Origin: Spirochaetia bacterium
GTDB lineage: Bacteria > Spirochaetota > UBA4802 > UBA5550
Length of the DNA: 64,000 nucleotides
Assembly (NCBI GenBank): GCA_009885955.1
Contig: VFJS01000019.1
Span: 1 to 64,000, forward strand
Direction: 5' to 3'
Shown: piece by piece, positions 62,274-64,000 of the stretch
How the letters are laid out: every line of letters starts with the position of its first letter
How positions within the stretch are numbered: position 1 is the stretch's first letter
Notes under the pieces: generated by a model
What the model was told of the DNA's origin: nothing
The model's input: only the letters and a program-made list of their open reading frames with translations
Databases searched by the model: none
Made by a program: the position numbers and the translations under genes

Positions 62274-63479
62274 ATGGGACTGACGGTATTGGCGGAAAAA
62301 CCGGCCTATGGAGGATATTCTATTGCCAGGGTGGATGATAAAGTAACATTCATTGAAGGGGCCATCCCCGGTGAGACAGCCGAAATAGAAATAACTGTCA
62401 ATAAATCAGAGTACTCCTATGCCGTGGCAAAAAAAATTCTGGAAACCTCGCCGGACAGGATTATTCCGGTGTGCCCCTATTTCGGCGTATGCGGTGGGTG
62501 CAGTTACCAGTATATATCCACGGAACGGCAGATATCCCTGAAGGATGAAATAATCTCAGATGCCCTCAGGAGGATAGGGAAAATGGAGGTATCCCTTTCA
62601 CCGGCATTAACTGACTGCAGCTGGAACTACAGGCACAGGGCAAAGATTCAGTTTTCAAAAACCGGTGATATCGGCTTTTTCAGAAAATCAAGCCGGGAGG
62701 TTGTACCGATTGATGCGTGCCCCCTTCTTCATGCCGACATAAACCTGCTTTTACAAAACATGATGTCGCTCGGGCCTTTGACAGGGGTTGCCGATATTGT
62801 TATAACATCCGGGAAATCCCAGATCGCCCTCATCACCGGCGGAAATAACAGAAAGCTGCTGCGTTATATGCTGAACCGGTGCGGCCTTTCCGGAATGGCC
62901 TTTGATGACAAGCCTGCGAATGGAAAAAATTATGCCGAATTTCAGCTAAACGGCATGAAATATACGGTATCCCCGTCAACCTTTATCCAGTCCCACTGGA
63001 AAATGAACTCCAGGCTGGTTGACCATCTTATTGCCGCCATGGCGCCACTTGCAGGGAAAAAGGTTCTTGACCTTTATGCAGGCGCGGGAAATTTTTCTCT
63101 CCCCGCTGCCAGGGCTGGGGCCAGGGTTACTGCAGTTGAGAGCAGCGCAGCGGCTTTCAGTGACGGACTCAGGAACATGGAATTAAACGGCATTGACAGC
63201 TGCCGGTTTATCCAAATGCCCTCGGAATCCTTCACCATTAATGATGAGTATGATATTATCATACTCGATCCGCCAAGGCAGGGGGCTGCGCCGGCGGTCA
63301 TGAACATGCTTCTCAGCGCCAGGCCGGATATGCTCATCTATATATCATGCGACCCGTCAACCCTTGCAAGAGATCTAATAAGGCTTTCAGGCACATACAG
63401 GATTGACACGATACGCCAGATAAACTTCTTCCCCCAGACCCATCACATTGAAACAGCGGCATTTCTCAGGAGAATTTGA
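62274..63479 (+). CDS. rlmD: 23S rRNA uracil-5-methyltransferase, RlmD/RumA type
   Basis: A 401-residue methyltransferase: TRAM-like N-terminus (1-55), [4Fe-4S] cysteines C67, C73, C76 and C149, a Rossmann SAM domain (VLDLYAGAGNFSLPAARAG, near 265-283), DPPRQGA near 338 and the catalytic cysteine in YISCDPSTLARD near 359. It methylates C5 of a uridine in rRNA (U1939 in E. coli for RlmD). The Fe-S site excludes TrmA. Other relatives (RlmC, RlmCD) differ only in target, so the exact site is uncertain. Coupled to the epimerase gene and convergent with dprA. Confidence 0.88.
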   Translation: MGLTVLAEKPAYGGYSIARVDDKVTFIEGAIPGETAEIEITVNKSEYSYAVAKKILETSPDRIIPVCPYFGVCGGCSYQYISTERQISLKDEIISDALRRIGKMEVSLSPALTDCSWNYRHRAKIQFSKTGDIGFFRKSSREVVPIDACPLLHADINLLLQNMMSLGPLTGVADIVITSGKSQIALITGGNNRKLLRYMLNRCGLSGMAFDDKPANGKNYAEFQLNGMKYTVSPSTFIQSHWKMNSRLVDHLIAAMAPLAGKKVLDLYAGAGNFSLPAARAGARVTAVESSAAAFSDGLRNMELNGIDSCRFIQMPSESFTINDEYDIIILDPPRQGAAPAVMNMLLSARPDMLIYISCDPSTLARDLIRLSGTYRIDTIRQINFFPQTHHIETAAFLRRI

Positions 63480-63486
63480 CATAATA

Positions 63487-64000
63487 TCATACCTTGGATA
63501 TGTAATTACCCTTTCTCCTGATCATTCCCGTTAATTCAAGAAGCATTATTGCCTCCTGCACATCATTGATCTTCTCATTTACCCTATGGATTACCGCGTC
63601 TATATCCATCTCATCATCGTTGAGGAGGCTGAATATCCTTAATTTCAAGGAATCATCGCCGGGTGGTTCCATGACAGGATTGCTTTTATGATTTACTTCA
63701 CCTGGTTTCTTCCCCTCATGAGCATATCTCCCATTCACAGCATGGCACGGTATTTCATTGAATATATCCTCTGTGGTACCAACAAGTACAGCGCCATTTT
63801 TTATCAGGCCGTTGCATCCGGCATATCCCTGGTCATATGAATTACCGGGGCATGCAAAGACCTCCCTGTTCTGCTCTGCAGCATATCGGGCTGTGATAAG
63901 GGCGCCGCTCTTCAGCCCGGCCTTCACAACAACTGTTCCCAGGGATATGCCGCTGATAATCCTGTTCCGTCTTACGAAGGTCCATTTCCCTGCCAGTATT
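63487..64000 (-). CDS. dprA: DNA processing protein DprA, C-terminal part (cut by window edge)
   Basis: The last 171 residues of DprA/Smf. At the window edge the frame reads KWTFVRRNRIISGIS, then the Rossmann-fold end GLKSGALITARYAAEQNREVFACPGN (given in parts: SGALITARYA, EVFACPGN), GLIKNGAVLV, and a C-terminal winged-helix domain (about the last 60 residues, LKLRIFSLLNDDEMDIDAVIH). DprA binds incoming single-stranded DNA and loads RecA in transformation. The frame stays open to the edge, so the start is outside. Confidence 0.9.
   Translation of the reverse strand, partial: ILAGKWTFVRRNRIISGISLGTVVVKAGLKSGALITARYAAEQNREVFACPGNSYDQGYAGCNGLIKNGAVLVGTTEDIFNEIPCHAVNGRYAHEGKKPGEVNHKSNPVMEPPGDDSLKLRIFSLLNDDEMDIDAVIHRVNEKINDVQEAIMLLELTGMIRRKGNYISKV

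Noticed and set aside
1-64000. CRISPR array, tRNA or rRNA genes
   Set aside because: No regularly spaced direct repeats and no cloverleaf or rRNA segments were seen in the intergenic gaps; a covariance search could still find an atypical RNA.

Overview
The window looks like chromosomal DNA from a Gram-negative-type (diderm) bacterium with AT-rich intergenic gaps. I cannot name the species. Spirochaetota or a similar deep diderm lineage is my best guess, from an outer-membrane beta-barrel/OmpA protein, a lipoprotein with SLH repeats, a double cyclic-nucleotide-binding protein, HDOD proteins and frequent TTG starts. The taxonomy is inference. About 47 protein genes are supported. No rRNA, tRNA or CRISPR array was seen.

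Region by region. 1-8300: the 5' end of an ISL3-type transposase, a short ssb, a DUF362/patatin pair, AMP nucleosidase, a GDPD-fold protein that has lost its catalytic residues, a CorC-like CBS protein with recO, and a YgjP-type peptidase. 8500-14850: purB-miaB-SPOR/TPR protein-mutS, tightly packed. 14860-19670 (minus): a five-gene surface-glycan set (FrhB-like Fe-S protein, methyltransferase, DUF218, flippase-like membrane protein, GT2). 20380-27040: an orphan MacB-type permease, a double CNB protein, and the mcsA-mcsB-clpC arginine-phosphorylation/proteolysis operon. 28158-31433: a sensor kinase-like protein without an H-box, then an HDOD protein.

31414-53353 is the main point of interest: a Pel-like exopolysaccharide locus. 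It has two pelF-pelG pairs (32778-34213 region, minus; 48579-51407, plus) in mirror-image orientation, each convergent with an HDOD gene. Between them lie glmS (amino-sugar supply), a secreted GH114-type glycosidase whose two half-domains appear in swapped order (circular permutation), a DUF2194 polysaccharide-deacetylase-like protein, a 1666-residue outer-membrane protein (CBM-like, TPR, beta-barrel, FlgD-like Ig and OmpA modules; a PelB-like exporter), a TPR/SLH lipoprotein, a PelD-like TM-GAF-degenerate GGDEF protein and a PelE-like TPR protein. A UDP-hexosamine-type 4-epimerase follows. Together these cover precursor supply, polymerisation, inner-membrane transport, periplasmic modification and trimming, and outer-membrane export of an amino-sugar polymer.

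53388-64000: a PHP phosphatase, ROK kinase, chemoreceptor, CYTH and GerMN proteins, a KimA-like potassium transporter, a TIGR01777 epimerase, RlmD-type rRNA methyltransferase and the C-terminal part of DprA. Two related intergenic repeats lie in opposite orientation at 54271-54542 and 61160-61277. The first is split by a 203-bp MITE-like insert bordered by a 12-bp direct repeat.
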